Shown here: positions 24,080 through 32,429 of the stretch, piece by piece
Position numbering within the stretch: the stretch's first letter is position 1
How the letters are laid out: each line of letters begins with the position of its first letter
Source: Methylococcales bacterium
GTDB lineage: Bacteria; Pseudomonadota; Gammaproteobacteria; Methylococcales; Methylomonadaceae
Length of the DNA stretch: 34,066 nt
NCBI GenBank assembly: GCA_026398935.1
Contig: JAPLRW010000254.1
Span: 1 to 34,066, forward strand
Reading direction: 5' to 3'
Notes under the pieces: generated by a model
Seen by the model: the letters and a program-made list of their open reading frames with translations, nothing else
Told to the model about the DNA's origin: nothing
The model's database searches: none
Program-made: the position numbers and the translations under genes

Positions 24080-25069
24080 ATGAGGATAGGATCGATCTTG
24101 CATGGTGCTCTTGGAGATGTTTACGAGCAGGCACTCTCTTTTAAGTTATTAAAAGAAAAATATGCAAATGATCAGTTAATCGCATTTTTTTCTTGCGCAG
24201 ATCGGCTGGAGGCTTTTAAGCATTACAACTTGGATATGTTTGATGAAATTCATCTGTGGGACAAAATTCCAGACTGTAATATTGACCGATTTGATCAATT
24301 TCAGATTAATGACGGTGAATTAAGGGTAGATATTCTTGCTCACTTATCCAGTGATGAATTGCGTAAATTTGATTTTGAAAAAGCGTGGTTACCTTGGTCG
24401 GTTATACGCACTAATAATTATGCGCATAATCCCGTACGCTTAGTATTGAGTGACGTGGGTCTCACACATTATGCGCACCTACTAGCCCTTTATGGATTAA
24501 CAGAAGAAAATATTACGCAAAGCGTCGGCTATTTATGGCGTTATCGCGCTGCTGGCGGGGCGATTAAACCTTACGGACAGGCATCCAAAAAAGATATTCT
24601 TAAAACAAAGTCAGATTTGTTTAAGTGTTTAACGGAAGAATATGGTTTACACGTTATCGTTGCAGGTATGAATTATCAGCCAGCGCGTAATTCGGAATTA
24701 TCCCAGGAACGTAACAGTTCCGGCGTATTAGATGGTGAAATAAATGCCAAGTTTACGGGTGATAAGCTAGCGATTCCTGATACTAACGTTACCTATTTAC
24801 AAGGACTTGGCTACGCCGCTGAGCTGGAAATCATTGCTAGAACCAGATTTCAACTCTTAATGCCTTCCGGCTTTTCAGAACCTATCTGGATGATGAATGG
24901 CGCAAAAACATTGCTCGTAGATCCGCCACCTATTTATCTATTAAAGTTAATAAAAAACCGCATGCCTTTATTTGATAACGTCCAATTGCGTTCTTTTTTA
25001 TACAATTGTAATAATTGCCACTCATCAACGCGCGTACTTAGTGAACTTAAAAAAAGACAGCTGTTATAA
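24080..25069 (+). CDS. Glycosyltransferase-like protein of unknown specificity
   Basis: The 329-residue protein has no signal peptide. It opens with MRIGSILHGALGDVYEQ, a Gly-rich beta-alpha start like that of GT-B and heptosyltransferase-type enzymes. Later it has LHVIVAGMNYQPAR, LQGLGYAAELEIIARTRFQLLMPSG and FSEPIW, which resemble the nucleotide-sugar half of such folds. A C-terminal Cys cluster (YNCNNCH) is unusual. I do not recognise the exact family. An AAGGGG ribosome-binding site lies seven bases before the ATG. It is flanked by a small conserved gene and a hairpin, and looks monocistronic. Confidence 0.6.
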   Translation: MRIGSILHGALGDVYEQALSFKLLKEKYANDQLIAFFSCADRLEAFKHYNLDMFDEIHLWDKIPDCNIDRFDQFQINDGELRVDILAHLSSDELRKFDFEKAWLPWSVIRTNNYAHNPVRLVLSDVGLTHYAHLLALYGLTEENITQSVGYLWRYRAAGGAIKPYGQASKKDILKTKSDLFKCLTEEYGLHVIVAGMNYQPARNSELSQERNSSGVLDGEINAKFTGDKLAIPDTNVTYLQGLGYAAELEIIARTRFQLLMPSGFSEPIWMMNGAKTLLVDPPPIYLLKLIKNRMPLFDNVQLRSFLYNCNNCHSSTRVLSELKKRQLL

Positions 25070-25093
25070 AAATAGCTGGCTAAAACGGATAAT

Positions 25094-25126
25094 CCGTTCA
25101 TGGATGCCTTGGCTCACCATGAACGG
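25094..25126. terminator. Hairpin between converging genes
   Basis: CCGTTCATGG (25094-25103) pairs with CCATGAACGG (25117-25126) around a 13-base loop, between the glycosyltransferase-like gene and cysN. No T tract follows on either strand, so the termination role is inferred from position. A smaller overlapping palindrome (AACGGATAATCCGTT) is adjacent. Confidence 0.5.
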
Positions 25127-25137
25127 AAACCAAGCCA

Positions 25138-26760
25138 TTAAACAATAATTTTTTGTTCTTTCAACGCCGTAACAATATCATCCAGCGATACTGTATCACT
25201 GTCAAAATGAATATCCGCTAGCGGCGTATTCACACTTAAGCCAATCAACCCAGCTTGTTTTATCGCTTGCAGTACGTTAGCGTCAGCGTGCGCATCCACT
25301 ACCGTGGCGGCATGCCCACTATCAAACAATTTCCGTTCCAGCACATACACGAAAGTACTCGCATTAGCACCACTGACATTAATCACGACCGGTGTTTGTC
25401 CATAACGTGCCGCACGTTCTTCCGCACTGACGGCTGAAAGATTCATACTGTCGGAACTGCCGGTAATCATGCCAGCCCCCACCGTGACATTCGTTAAGCG
25501 GTCAATAATGATAAATGAACCCGTACCTTTGCTTAACTGATACGCATCAAAAACCACTGGTGCATTAACCGATACCGTACAGAGTCCAATTTCATTCAAC
25601 TTTAACTCTGTCGCATCGTGATGTTCCAGCGTATTGACATCAATACGGTGATGAATACGGGAGATAGACCCTGAAACACTGCGCGTAGCCAGTTTTATCG
25701 TGTACTGCCGACCCGGCGTCATCGATTGCTCGGTCATCCAGACAATGGTTGCCTTAAATTGGTCAGCAATGGTTGGGGCTATTTTTTGTAGACCAATCAG
25801 CGTATCACCACGACTGATATCGATTTCATCATCTAAGGTCAAGGTAACCGCCATCGGCGCATAAGCTTCTTCTATTTCGCCATCATATGTCACAATCGCT
25901 TTTATTTTGCTGCTTTTCCCTGACGGCAACGCCGTAATAATATCGCCTTTATGAAAAATACCGGACGCAACCGTGCCGCAAAAACCCCGAAAATCAAGAT
26001 TAGGACGATTAACGTATTGCACAGGAAAACGTGCGTCGGTAAAGTTACGATCACTAGCAATTTCAATGCTGTTCAAGGTTTGCATGAGGGTTTCGCCCTG
26101 ATACCAAGCCATATTTTCACTGGCATTCACCACGTTATCGCCATCCAAGGCCGACAAAGGAATAAAGCGCACATCATGTAGCCCCAAGCTTTTAATAAAC
26201 TCTAAATAATCGCCTTGGATTCTTTTAAAGGTTTCTTCACTGTAATCCACTAAATCCATTTTATTAATGGCGACAATAATGTGTTTTATGCCCAATAACG
26301 AGGCGATAAAGCTGTGACGTTTGGTTTGTGTTTGTACGCCGTAACGTGCATCAATCAAAATAATCGCCAAATCGCAACTGGATGCACCCGTCGCCATGTT
26401 GCGGGTATATTGTTCATGACCTGGCGTGTCAGCAATAATAAATTTACGCGTAGAGGTTGAAAAATAACGGTAAGCCACATCGATAGTAATGCCTTGCTCA
26501 CGCTCCGCTTGCAAGCCATCAACCAATAAGGCCAAATCTATTTTACCCGCACCGGTGGTGCCAGATTTAACACTATCAGCTTGCACAGCAGCAAGCTGGT
26601 CTTCATAGATCATTTTTGAGTCATGCAATAATCGACCAATAAGCGTGCTTTTGCCGTCATCTACATTGCCGCACGTCAAAAAGCGCAATAATTCCTTGCG
26701 TTCGTGTTGTGCCAAGTAAGCATTAATATCGGTACTGATTAAATCGGATTGGTGGGACAT
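25138..26760 (-). CDS. cysN: Sulfate adenylyltransferase subunit 1 with relic APS kinase tail
   Basis: CysN is the GTPase subunit of ATP sulfurylase; with CysD it activates sulfate to APS. The 540-residue protein has the GTPase motifs GNVDDGKST (31-39), DTPGH (111-115) and NKMD (166-169), followed by two beta-barrel domains to about residue 437. The last ~94 residues are extra. [20 protein letters not shown] and ERKLFDSG align with the start of an APS kinase (normally GLSGAGKST...LERRLF), and the end ([16 protein letters not shown]) with its C-terminus, but the P-loop is destroyed and the middle is missing. This is a degraded CysC domain, so APS kinase activity is not expected. It follows cysD after 95 bases. 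Confidence 0.93.
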   Translation of the reverse strand: MSHQSDLISTDINAYLAQHERKELLRFLTCGNVDDGKSTLIGRLLHDSKMIYEDQLAAVQADSVKSGTTGAGKIDLALLVDGLQAEREQGITIDVAYRYFSTSTRKFIIADTPGHEQYTRNMATGASSCDLAIILIDARYGVQTQTKRHSFIASLLGIKHIIVAINKMDLVDYSEETFKRIQGDYLEFIKSLGLHDVRFIPLSALDGDNVVNASENMAWYQGETLMQTLNSIEIASDRNFTDARFPVQYVNRPNLDFRGFCGTVASGIFHKGDIITALPSGKSSKIKAIVTYDGEIEEAYAPMAVTLTLDDEIDISRGDTLIGLQKIAPTIADQFKATIVWMTEQSMTPGRQYTIKLATRSVSGSISRIHHRIDVNTLEHHDATELKLNEIGLCTVSVNAPVVFDAYQLSKGTGSFIIIDRLTNVTVGAGMITGSSDSMNLSAVSAEERAARYGQTPVVINVSGANASTFVYVLERKLFDSGHAATVVDAHADANVLQAIKQAGLIGLSVNTPLADIHFDSDTVSLDDIVTALKEQKIIV

Positions 26761-26855
26761 GGGGTTCCTTTGAATGTTGTAAAGAGATGCAATGCATAAA
26801 CGTTAGGGTATTATTAACCCCCTTCTTTCACAAGGGAGGATAAATAGGTATATCG

Positions 26856-27764
26856 CTAGAAATACCCTTCACGTTTTTTCTGTTCCATTGATCCCGCTTG
26901 ATCATGATCAATCAAACGACCTTGTCGCTCAGAGGTTGTCGTTAACAGCATTTCCTGAATAATTTCCGGTAATGTGGTCGCGGTTGATTCAACCGCACCG
27001 GTTAAGGGATAACAGCCTAAGGTTCTAAAACGCACCATTTTCATTTCAATTTTCTCATGCGTCTCAATGGGCATGCGTTCATCATCAACCATGATTAACA
27101 TACCATCACGCTCAACGACTGGACGCTCTTTAGCAAAATACAGCGGTACAATCGGGATGTTTTCTAAATGTATGTACTGCCAAATATCCAATTCCGTCCA
27201 GTTAGACAATGGAAACACCCGGATACTTTCGCCTTTATCAATTTGGCCGTTATAAATATTCCATAATTCAGGACGTTGATTCTTAGGATCCCAGCGATGG
27301 TTTTTATCACGGAAGGAGTAAACACGCTCTTTAGCACGCGATTTTTCTTCATCGCGTCTTGCCCCACCGAAAGCAGCATCAAACTGATAATGATTAAGGG
27401 CTTGTTTTAAAGCATCCGTTTTCATCACATCGGTATGTTTTTTACTGCCATGCGAAAAGGGACCAATGCCTTGATCAATACCGTCTTGATTGCTGTACAC
27501 CAGTAAATCCAAACCCAGTTTTTGGGTAAATTCATCACGAAAAGTAATCATTTCTTTAAATTTCCACGTTGTATCAACGTGCAACAACGGAAAAGGAAGT
27601 TTGCCGGGATAAAAAGCTTTCAGCGCTAAGTGCAACATCACCGCCGAATCTTTACCAATTGAATAAAGCATGACGGGGCGCTCAAACTCAGCCGCTACTT
27701 CACGAATAATGTGGATGCTTTCTGCTTCCAGCTGCTTAAGATGGGTCAATTTATAATCAGTCAT
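26856..27764 (-). CDS. cysD: Sulfate adenylyltransferase subunit 2
   Basis: CysD is the catalytic adenylyl-transfer subunit of ATP sulfurylase in the cytoplasm. The chosen ATG at 27764 gives 302 residues, the same length as E. coli CysD. A longer frame from 27854 adds a hydrophobic, non-family N-terminus and is rejected. The protein shows the PP-loop motif [24 protein letters not shown], the [16 protein letters not shown] segment and the [14 protein letters not shown] region. It is first in the cysDN operon. No cysC, cysH or cysI is nearby. Confidence 0.95.
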   Translation of the reverse strand: MTDYKLTHLKQLEAESIHIIREVAAEFERPVMLYSIGKDSAVMLHLALKAFYPGKLPFPLLHVDTTWKFKEMITFRDEFTQKLGLDLLVYSNQDGIDQGIGPFSHGSKKHTDVMKTDALKQALNHYQFDAAFGGARRDEEKSRAKERVYSFRDKNHRWDPKNQRPELWNIYNGQIDKGESIRVFPLSNWTELDIWQYIHLENIPIVPLYFAKERPVVERDGMLIMVDDERMPIETHEKIEMKMVRFRTLGCYPLTGAVESTATTLPEIIQEMLLTTTSERQGRLIDHDQAGSMEQKKREGYF

Positions 27765-28085
27765 TAAAGATCCGTTCAATTTAAGGCATTTAGATATAAA
27801 AACCCCTATTTTAACGTTGATTGCTACTTTAATTCCAGATTTGTTAGCTAACATTAAAATTGACTACAAAATGCGTGACATTTGAAATCACTGCTGACGC
27901 ATTCTGATTAAAATAAGTACCACGAACAATTTAATTTTAAACCGTTCGGCCGCTATTCTTAGCCACATTGTCTTCAAAAAACAGCTACTCTATGTAAAAT
28001 ACACGCAGCTAATTCAGGCTAAGTTAAGCTTGGTAGCGCAAAATCAACCTCACTTGCTCAATAACGTTTACATTAGGGAATGGTT
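27765..28085. other. Divergent intergenic region between cysD and the GH17-like gene
   Basis: About 320 AT-rich bases that should hold both promoters. A perfect ten-base palindrome GTTAGCTAAC (27843-27852) lies about 80 bases upstream of cysD. On the plus strand TTGTCT near 27969 is 17 bases from TATGTA, a weak promoter candidate for the downstream gene. I see no ORF or RNA gene. Confidence 0.4.
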
Positions 28086-29090
28086 ATGCCACATTTTATG
28101 CGTTTCGCGTTGGTTTGCTTAATAATTTCTCTTTATGGGCAACGGGTTTTTGCCGCTGATCTAGCCGCCCCCCCAAAAAAAGCGGCCACTGAAGAAACAT
28201 TACAGTGCGCAGCCTTCAGTCCTTATGTTGGTAAACTTACCCCTGACTATGGTGCGCCGCCTTCCAGAGCCTTAATTAACACACTATTGGATAAACTCAT
28301 CGCCGAAACGCCGTTTCGATGCATCATGACTTATGGCGTGTTAAATGGACTGGACTATACTTTTGCCGCCGCGCAAGCGCGTAATATTAAAGTGATTGCC
28401 ATCCTCTGGCTAGACAAAGACATTGCTGTTAATTCACAATCCATTACCAGTGGTATCGAAGTCGCCAAAGCATTTCCTGATACGATCATTAAGCTGAGCT
28501 GTGGCTCCGAAGTCAGAACCCGTAATGGGTACACATTAGACAGTGAAATCACCCGTTGTATTGATAGTGTGCGTAAAGCGGGGGTAAAGCAACCCATTAC
28601 CACCATTGATACTTGGTGGGAATGGTGTAACCGTAAAACGCCGTGTGAACCCACTATCTTCGGCACGCAAGTCGACTGGATCGGTAGCAACATCTTTCCA
28701 TGGTGGGAAAATAAATTCTCTGGCCTGTTTCCCTGTACACCCGCGAAAAAGGCCGCAGACTTCCATATTGCACGCCTTGAAAGACTGCATCGCACCTACC
28801 CTGAGAAAGCAGTTATGGTGACTGAGTTTGGCTGGCCCAGTGGCCCTAAAGGCTCACTGGAAAGCAACAACCATACCAAACAAAACTGCGGTGTTCCCTC
28901 AAAAGAAAATCAACTGCTCGTGATAAAAGAAACCTTTAAAAAACTGGCTCAAAAACAGTGGTCTGGTGTGGCATTTGAAGCCTTTTCAGAAAACTGGAAG
29001 CCGGGTAGTGAGGGCAGTGCTGGGAATTTTTGGGGAATTTGTGACGGCGAGCCACCGTATAACTGCCCTAAGAATTTACTTAAGCCATAA
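28086..29090 (+). CDS. Exported glycoside hydrolase family 17-like protein
   Basis: The protein (334 aa from the ATG at 28086) has a signal peptide (FMRFALVCLIISLYG, cleavage near VFA|AD) and a TIM-barrel of the GH17 type, whose members cleave or transfer beta-1,3-glucan chains. The putative nucleophile sits in VTEFGWPSG (E247 from this start) and the acid/base in CGSEV (E142), where the usual motif is GNE. WDKD- and WW-rich loops and eight or more Cys suggest disulfides in the periplasm. The start at 28086 is favoured over 28080 because AGGGA then stands six bases away. The substrate could be an extracellular or periplasmic glucan. Confidence 0.8.
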   Translation: MPHFMRFALVCLIISLYGQRVFAADLAAPPKKAATEETLQCAAFSPYVGKLTPDYGAPPSRALINTLLDKLIAETPFRCIMTYGVLNGLDYTFAAAQARNIKVIAILWLDKDIAVNSQSITSGIEVAKAFPDTIIKLSCGSEVRTRNGYTLDSEITRCIDSVRKAGVKQPITTIDTWWEWCNRKTPCEPTIFGTQVDWIGSNIFPWWENKFSGLFPCTPAKKAADFHIARLERLHRTYPEKAVMVTEFGWPSGPKGSLESNNHTKQNCGVPSKENQLLVIKETFKKLAQKQWSGVAFEAFSENWKPGSEGSAGNFWGICDGEPPYNCPKNLLKP

Positions 29091-29126
29091 AGGCATCGTT
29101 ATTTACACTAGCAAACAATCAATATT

Positions 29127-29711
29127 ATGCAGCCTAATCAATCTAACTCACTCTTAAGCCAAGCGCATCAACAAGTGAAAGCACGTCTGCAAAACGGCGC
29201 TATCGCTATTGATGCAACACTGGGCAATGGACACGACACGCTTTTTTTAGCTCGGCACGTTGCACCGAATGGCATGGTCTATGGTTTTGATATTCAAGAA
29301 GCCGCAATCGTCGCGACACGCGCTAAATTACGCTACGCACAGTTGCTTGAACAGGTGCGCCTGGTTTTAAACTGTCATGCGCACTTGGCCGAACACATTC
29401 CAGCGCAACATCATGGACAGATTGCTGTCATTATGTTTAATTTAGGCTATTTACCGGGTACAGATAAGCAGGTAATTACCCACAGTGAATCAACCTTGGT
29501 GGCATTAAATGTAGCACTGGACTTATTAGCACCCGACGGCATATTAACTATATTAGCGTATCCGGGTCATGTAGGTGGTGATAGCGAAACCGCTGCCGTA
29601 GAACATTGGCTTAGCTGTCTCGATCAAACGCACTTTCTTTGCACCACACATTACAGTAATCAGCCATCAGAGACAGCGCCACGGTTACTGGTAATTGAAA
29701 AGCTTCACTGA
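29127..29711 (+). CDS. Class I methyltransferase of the YtqB/MnmM (rRNA_methylase) family
   Basis: The 194-residue cytoplasmic enzyme has a Rossmann SAM-binding start (AIDATLGNGHDTLFLA, near residues 27-42), VYGFDIQ (the acidic residue that binds the ribose of SAM), IMFNLGYLPG in the position of the NPPY-like motif, and HVGGDSETAAVEHWL. This layout is that of the YtqB family. YtqB members have been identified as MnmM, which methylates aminomethyl-2-thiouridine at the wobble position of tRNA. Here, the exact substrate is inferred. No ribosome-binding site is strong. It follows the GH17 gene by 36 bases but is functionally unrelated. Confidence 0.8.
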   Translation: MQPNQSNSLLSQAHQQVKARLQNGAIAIDATLGNGHDTLFLARHVAPNGMVYGFDIQEAAIVATRAKLRYAQLLEQVRLVLNCHAHLAEHIPAQHHGQIAVIMFNLGYLPGTDKQVITHSESTLVALNVALDLLAPDGILTILAYPGHVGGDSETAAVEHWLSCLDQTHFLCTTHYSNQPSETAPRLLVIEKLH

Positions 29712-29728
29712 AAAACTGCGTTTCAAGC

Positions 29729-29750
29729 GCGCAATCTGGTATGATTGCGC
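29729..29750 (+). promoter_or_regulatory. Extended -10 promoter of ppnP, within a hairpin
   Basis: TGGTATGAT (29737-29745) is an extended -10 element (TG-n-TATGAT). It needs no strong -35, and none is seen. The start would be near 29752, about 30 bases before the ppnP ATG. The element lies inside an eight-base inverted repeat (GCGCAATC at 29729-29736, GATTGCGC at 29743-29750) that could be an operator or the 3' hairpin of the upstream gene. Confidence 0.55.
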
Positions 29751-29781
29751 TCCCATAACGCTTGCCGGATAAGGATCCCTC

Positions 29782-30093
29782 ATGCCAGAATTCAATAATG
29801 TCACTGTTGTTAAAAAAGCCAACGTTTATTTTGATGGCAACGTGACCAGTCGTACGATCAAATTTGCCGATGGCTCAACAAAAACCTTAGGCTTTATGCT
29901 GCCGGGTGAATATACATTTAATACTGATGCTGCAGAACTGATGGAAATTTTGGCTGGCGAACTGGATGTATTGCTGCCAGGAAATGATCAATGGCAACGT
30001 ATTAAAGGGGGACAAGATTTCAATGTCCCCGCAAAATCAAGCTTCAAGCTCAAGGTTATTGTCGGCGCAGATTATTGCTGCTCATTTCTATAA
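29782..30093 (+). CDS. ppnP: Pyrimidine/purine nucleoside phosphorylase
   Basis: PpnP (formerly YaiE/DUF1255) is a small cupin-fold enzyme that splits diverse nucleosides with phosphate. The 103-residue protein shows the family features: [45 protein letters not shown] and the end [16 protein letters not shown]. coli PpnP is 94 residues. An AAGGAT ribosome-binding site precedes the ATG. The next gene starts nine bases after its stop, so they form an operon. Confidence 0.93.
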   Translation: MPEFNNVTVVKKANVYFDGNVTSRTIKFADGSTKTLGFMLPGEYTFNTDAAELMEILAGELDVLLPGNDQWQRIKGGQDFNVPAKSSFKLKVIVGADYCCSFL

Positions 30094-30102
30094 TCGGCAA
30101 CG

Positions 30103-30576
30103 ATGACCACTGTCGCATTATTTGTTGATGTTCAAAATATTTATTACACAACAAAACAGGCTTATCAACGGCATTTTAACTATCAGGCCTTCTGGCAACA
30201 AGCCACTGCCGGGCGTGAAGTCATTAAAGCTGTTGCCTATGCTATTGATAAGGGCGACGCGAAACAACAAGGGTTTCAGAAAATTCTCAACACCATTGGT
30301 TTTGAGGTAAAACTGAAGCCCTATATACAACGCCGTGACGGATCTGCCAAAGGTGACTGGGATGTTGGTATTACGCTAGATGTGATTGAAACTGCCGCAC
30401 ACGCAGATGTCATTGTGTTACTTTCCGGCGATGGTGACTTTGATTTGTTACTCAATAAAATTAAACACGTCACCGCGGCACAAACGGAAGTGTACGGCGT
30501 ACCCGCACTCACCGCGCAATCCCTAATCAATGCAGCTGATCGATTTATTGCCATTCAACCTTCGTTGTTATTATAA
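30103..30576 (+). CDS. NYN-domain (LabA/DUF88-type) putative ribonuclease
   Basis: The 157-residue protein is a single NYN domain of the PIN-like nuclease fold. Acidic metal-binding residues appear as D9 (LFVDVQNIYY), D85/D87 (KGDWDVGI) and the GDGDFDLLL motif (D110, D112, D114). Proteins of this family are thought to cleave RNA. The cellular target is unknown. It lies nine bases after ppnP and is probably co-expressed with it, which would join nucleoside salvage with RNA turnover, though this link is speculative. Confidence 0.85.
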   Translation: MTTVALFVDVQNIYYTTKQAYQRHFNYQAFWQQATAGREVIKAVAYAIDKGDAKQQGFQKILNTIGFEVKLKPYIQRRDGSAKGDWDVGITLDVIETAAHADVIVLLSGDGDFDLLLNKIKHVTAAQTEVYGVPALTAQSLINAADRFIAIQPSLLL

Positions 30577-30776
30577 ACCTGTTAAACTACACACCTTTTT
30601 ATCGGCTCAATGCAACATATTAATCATGTTGACCAAAAGCCAAGATAAGTTGCGTTACACCCTCACCCAATCCAGTAATACATTATTGTAAGCATCTGTA
30701 ACCTTGACTGCCTGCAATATAAACAGCTTAAAATACCTTACACAGCCTTTTTACTTTCACTCCCTGGAACAAAATC

Positions 30777-32369
30777 TTGATCTCTACAGCTAACATTACC
30801 ATGCAATTTGGGGCAAAACCCCTATTCGAAAATATCTCTGTCAAATTTGGTGACAATAACCGCTACGGCCTGATCGGCGCTAATGGTTGCGGCAAATCTA
30901 CCTTAATGAAAATTCTAAGCGGCGACTTAGAACCTTCTGCTGGCAACGTCAGTATCGGCCCCAATGAACGTCTGGGCGTACTGCGCCAGGATCAATTTGC
31001 GTTTGAAGAATTCACCGTACTGGATGCGGTGATTATGGGTCATAAGGAGCTGTGGAAGATCAAGCAGGAACGTGATCGCATCTATTCATTACCTGACATG
31101 ACTGAAGCCGAAGGCATGCAAGTCGCCGAACTGGAAGTTGAATTTGCGGAAATGGACGGTTATACCTCCGAATCCAGAGCTGGTGAATTACTACTCGGCT
31201 TAGATATTCCTCAAGAACAACATGCAGGCTTAATGAGTGCCGTAGCGCCTGGCTGGAAATTACGTGTCCTGTTAGCACAAGCACTGTTTGCTAATCCAGA
31301 TATTATGCTACTGGATGAGCCAACCAACAACCTTGACATCAACACCATTCGCTGGCTTGAAAACATCTTAAATAACCGCGATTGCACCATGATCATCATC
31401 TCGCATGATCGCCATTTTTTAAACAGCGTCTGCACACACATGGCGGATTTAGATTACGGTGAATTACGGGTTTATCCTGGTAACTATGATGAGTACATGA
31501 CGGCAGTAACAGAAGTCCGTGAACGTTTACTGGCTGGCAACGCTAAGAAAAAGACCCAAATTGCCGAACTGCAAACCTTCGTTAGCCGTTTCTCTGCGAA
31601 TGCGTCCAAAGCAAAACAAGCCACTTCCCGTGCAAAACAATTAGATAAAATAAAACTGGACGAAGTAAAACCCTCTAGCCGGGTCAATCCTTTCCTCCGT
31701 TTTGATCAAGACAAAAAATTGCACCGTTTAGCATTGGAAGTTGAAAGCTTGAGCAAAGGCTTCGATGATAAACCACTGTTTAAGGCGCTTACGCTAATGG
31801 TGGCCGTCGGTGAACGCGTCGCTATTATTGGCCCTAATGGTATCGGTAAAACCACGCTACTAAGAACCTTGGTACGAGACATCATGCCCGATGACGGTGT
31901 GATCAAATGGTCTGAAAATTCAACGGTTGGCTACCTTGCACAGGATCACACCAGTGATTTTGCCGAAGGACTGTCACTGATTGAATGGATGGGGCAATGG
32001 CGGCAAGAAAGTGATGATGATCAAACTATTCGCGGCACATTAGGACGCTTATTGTTTACCGCAGATGACATTAACAAATCTGTAAAAGTTCTTTCCGGTG
32101 GTGAGCAAGGTCGAATGTTGTTTGGTAAATTAATTTTGCAAAAACCAAATATCATGGTTCTGGATGAACCAACCAACCATTTGGACATGGAGTCCATTGA
32201 ATCATTAAATACCGCGCTGGAAAATTATCCGGGTACCTTGATATTTGTCAGTCATGACCGCGAGTTTGTTTCATCCTTGGCAACCCGTGTTATTGAATTA
32301 ACGCCGAATGGCATCATTGATTTTAGTGGTAATTATGAAGATTACTTAAGCAGTCAAAATCTGAATTAA
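30777..32369 (+). CDS. ybiT: ABC-F ATPase YbiT
   Basis: ABC-F proteins have two ATPase domains without membrane segments and act on the ribosome. The 530-residue protein has Walker A motifs GANGCGKST (residue 34 on) and GPNGIGKTT (about 355 on), Walker B segments [10 protein letters not shown] and [10 protein letters not shown], signature sequences AVAPGWKLR and VLSGGEQGR, and the basic linker between the domains. The start [18 protein letters not shown] matches YbiT. It begins at a TTG codon with CTGGA about nine bases upstream. No in-frame ATG precedes it with the family N-terminus. An upstream TTGACT with a TAAAAT 19 bases on is a possible promoter. Confidence 0.92.
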   Translation: MISTANITMQFGAKPLFENISVKFGDNNRYGLIGANGCGKSTLMKILSGDLEPSAGNVSIGPNERLGVLRQDQFAFEEFTVLDAVIMGHKELWKIKQERDRIYSLPDMTEAEGMQVAELEVEFAEMDGYTSESRAGELLLGLDIPQEQHAGLMSAVAPGWKLRVLLAQALFANPDIMLLDEPTNNLDINTIRWLENILNNRDCTMIIISHDRHFLNSVCTHMADLDYGELRVYPGNYDEYMTAVTEVRERLLAGNAKKKTQIAELQTFVSRFSANASKAKQATSRAKQLDKIKLDEVKPSSRVNPFLRFDQDKKLHRLALEVESLSKGFDDKPLFKALTLMVAVGERVAIIGPNGIGKTTLLRTLVRDIMPDDGVIKWSENSTVGYLAQDHTSDFAEGLSLIEWMGQWRQESDDDQTIRGTLGRLLFTADDINKSVKVLSGGEQGRMLFGKLILQKPNIMVLDEPTNHLDMESIESLNTALENYPGTLIFVSHDREFVSSLATRVIELTPNGIIDFSGNYEDYLSSQNLN

Positions 32370-32381
32370 CTGCCCTCTTCC

Positions 32382-32406
32382 GCTCCTGCGTTTCTAACGC
32401 AGGAGC
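32382..32406. terminator. Hairpin between ybiT and the PilZ gene
   Basis: GCTCCTGCGTT (32382-32392) and AACGCAGGAGC (32396-32406) form a perfect 11-base GC-rich stem with a three-base loop, 13 bases after the ybiT stop and 24 bases before the end of the converging gene. A T tract is lacking immediately after it, although T-rich sequence follows on the plus strand. Confidence 0.55.
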
Positions 32407-32429
32407 AACTATCCGCTATTTATCTCGCT

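Noticed and set aside
26816-26840. Short inverted match (ACCCCCTT...AAGGGAGG) between cysD and cysN
   Set aside because: The stem is only about five perfect pairs and has no T tract. Read-through of the operon is more likely.
27765-27854. 30-codon N-terminal extension of CysD
   Set aside because: The ATG at 27764 gives the normal 302-residue length, and the extension is not family-like.
28355-28795. 146-codon open frame antisense to the GH17-like gene
   Set aside because: Shadow of a well-supported exported enzyme, with no start signal and no recognisable motif.
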